Assembly: GCA_900555165.1 (NCBI GenBank)
Contig: USKE01000128.1
Coordinates: forward strand, 1-6,486
Reading direction: 5' to 3'
DNA length: 6,486 bases
Origin: an uncultured Porphyromonadaceae bacterium
GTDB taxonomy: Bacteria > Bacteroidota > Bacteroidia > Bacteroidales > Muribaculaceae
Below, in pieces: positions 6,471 through 6,486 of the stretch. Numbering within the stretch: the stretch's first letter is position 1; the number at the start of each line of letters is the position of its first letter. Position numbers and translations under genes: made by a program. The notes beneath the pieces were generated by a model, which was given only the letters and a program-made list of their open reading frames with translations, searched no databases and was not told the origin of the DNA.

Positions 6471-6486
6471 ATGGTTGATTGGCTTC
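6471..6486 (+). CDS. Possible start of a further gene (partial)
   Basis: An ATG at 6471 begins an open frame reading MVDWL before the window ends. It lies about 70 bp downstream of the predicted transcription start and 14 nt after a GGGAGG sequence at 6451-6456, somewhat farther than an ideal spacing. Only five residues are visible, so no identity can be given and the true start may lie farther on. Confidence 0.35.

Overview
The window reads as a chromosomal housekeeping segment from a member of the Bacteroidales, probably a fairly GC-rich gut lineage such as Muribaculaceae. This placement is inferred from a type III glutamine synthetase, a PorQ-family outer-membrane protein placed directly before cmk and ispH, weak Shine-Dalgarno signals, and a Bacteroidetes-type promoter (TTTG, 20 bp, TAnnTTTG) near the right end. 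All genes are on the + strand. No CRISPR array, tRNA, rRNA, phage gene or transposase is visible.

Layout. Positions 1-585 hold the C-terminal part of a type III glutamine synthetase whose start lies outside the window. Positions 586-806 are intergenic and contain a roughly 165-bp imperfect long inverted repeat (625-790). At its centre are two head-to-head REP-like hairpins, each with a GTAG foot and a TTT loop. Positions 807-2699 encode a 630-residue PurF-like glutamine amidotransferase/phosphoribosyltransferase. The 150-bp gap that follows (2700-2849) is dominated by a potential three-way-junction fold (2716-2817) with a perfect 18-pair stem if G-U pairs are allowed. Positions 2850-6253 look like one operon: porQ-like, cmk, ispH, a DEDDh exonuclease and a small two-helix membrane protein. 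The genes in it are separated by 5 nt or overlap by 4 or 16 nt. Positions 6254-6486 hold a 14-bp direct repeat, a strong candidate promoter, a 28-bp tandem repeat in the predicted leader, and perhaps the first codons of another gene.

Functionally the genes cover nitrogen assimilation (glutamine synthesis), a glutamine-consuming PRPP amidotransferase that would start purine synthesis, pyrimidine nucleotide phosphorylation (Cmk), the last step of the MEP isoprenoid pathway (IspH), 3'-5' nuclease activity, and an envelope protein tied by family to type IX secretion. The coding content is mostly ordinary. The interesting signals are in the three gaps: the REP-pair element, the structured element before porQ, and the repeat-decorated promoter at the right end. 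I see no convincing evidence of a new multi-gene system.
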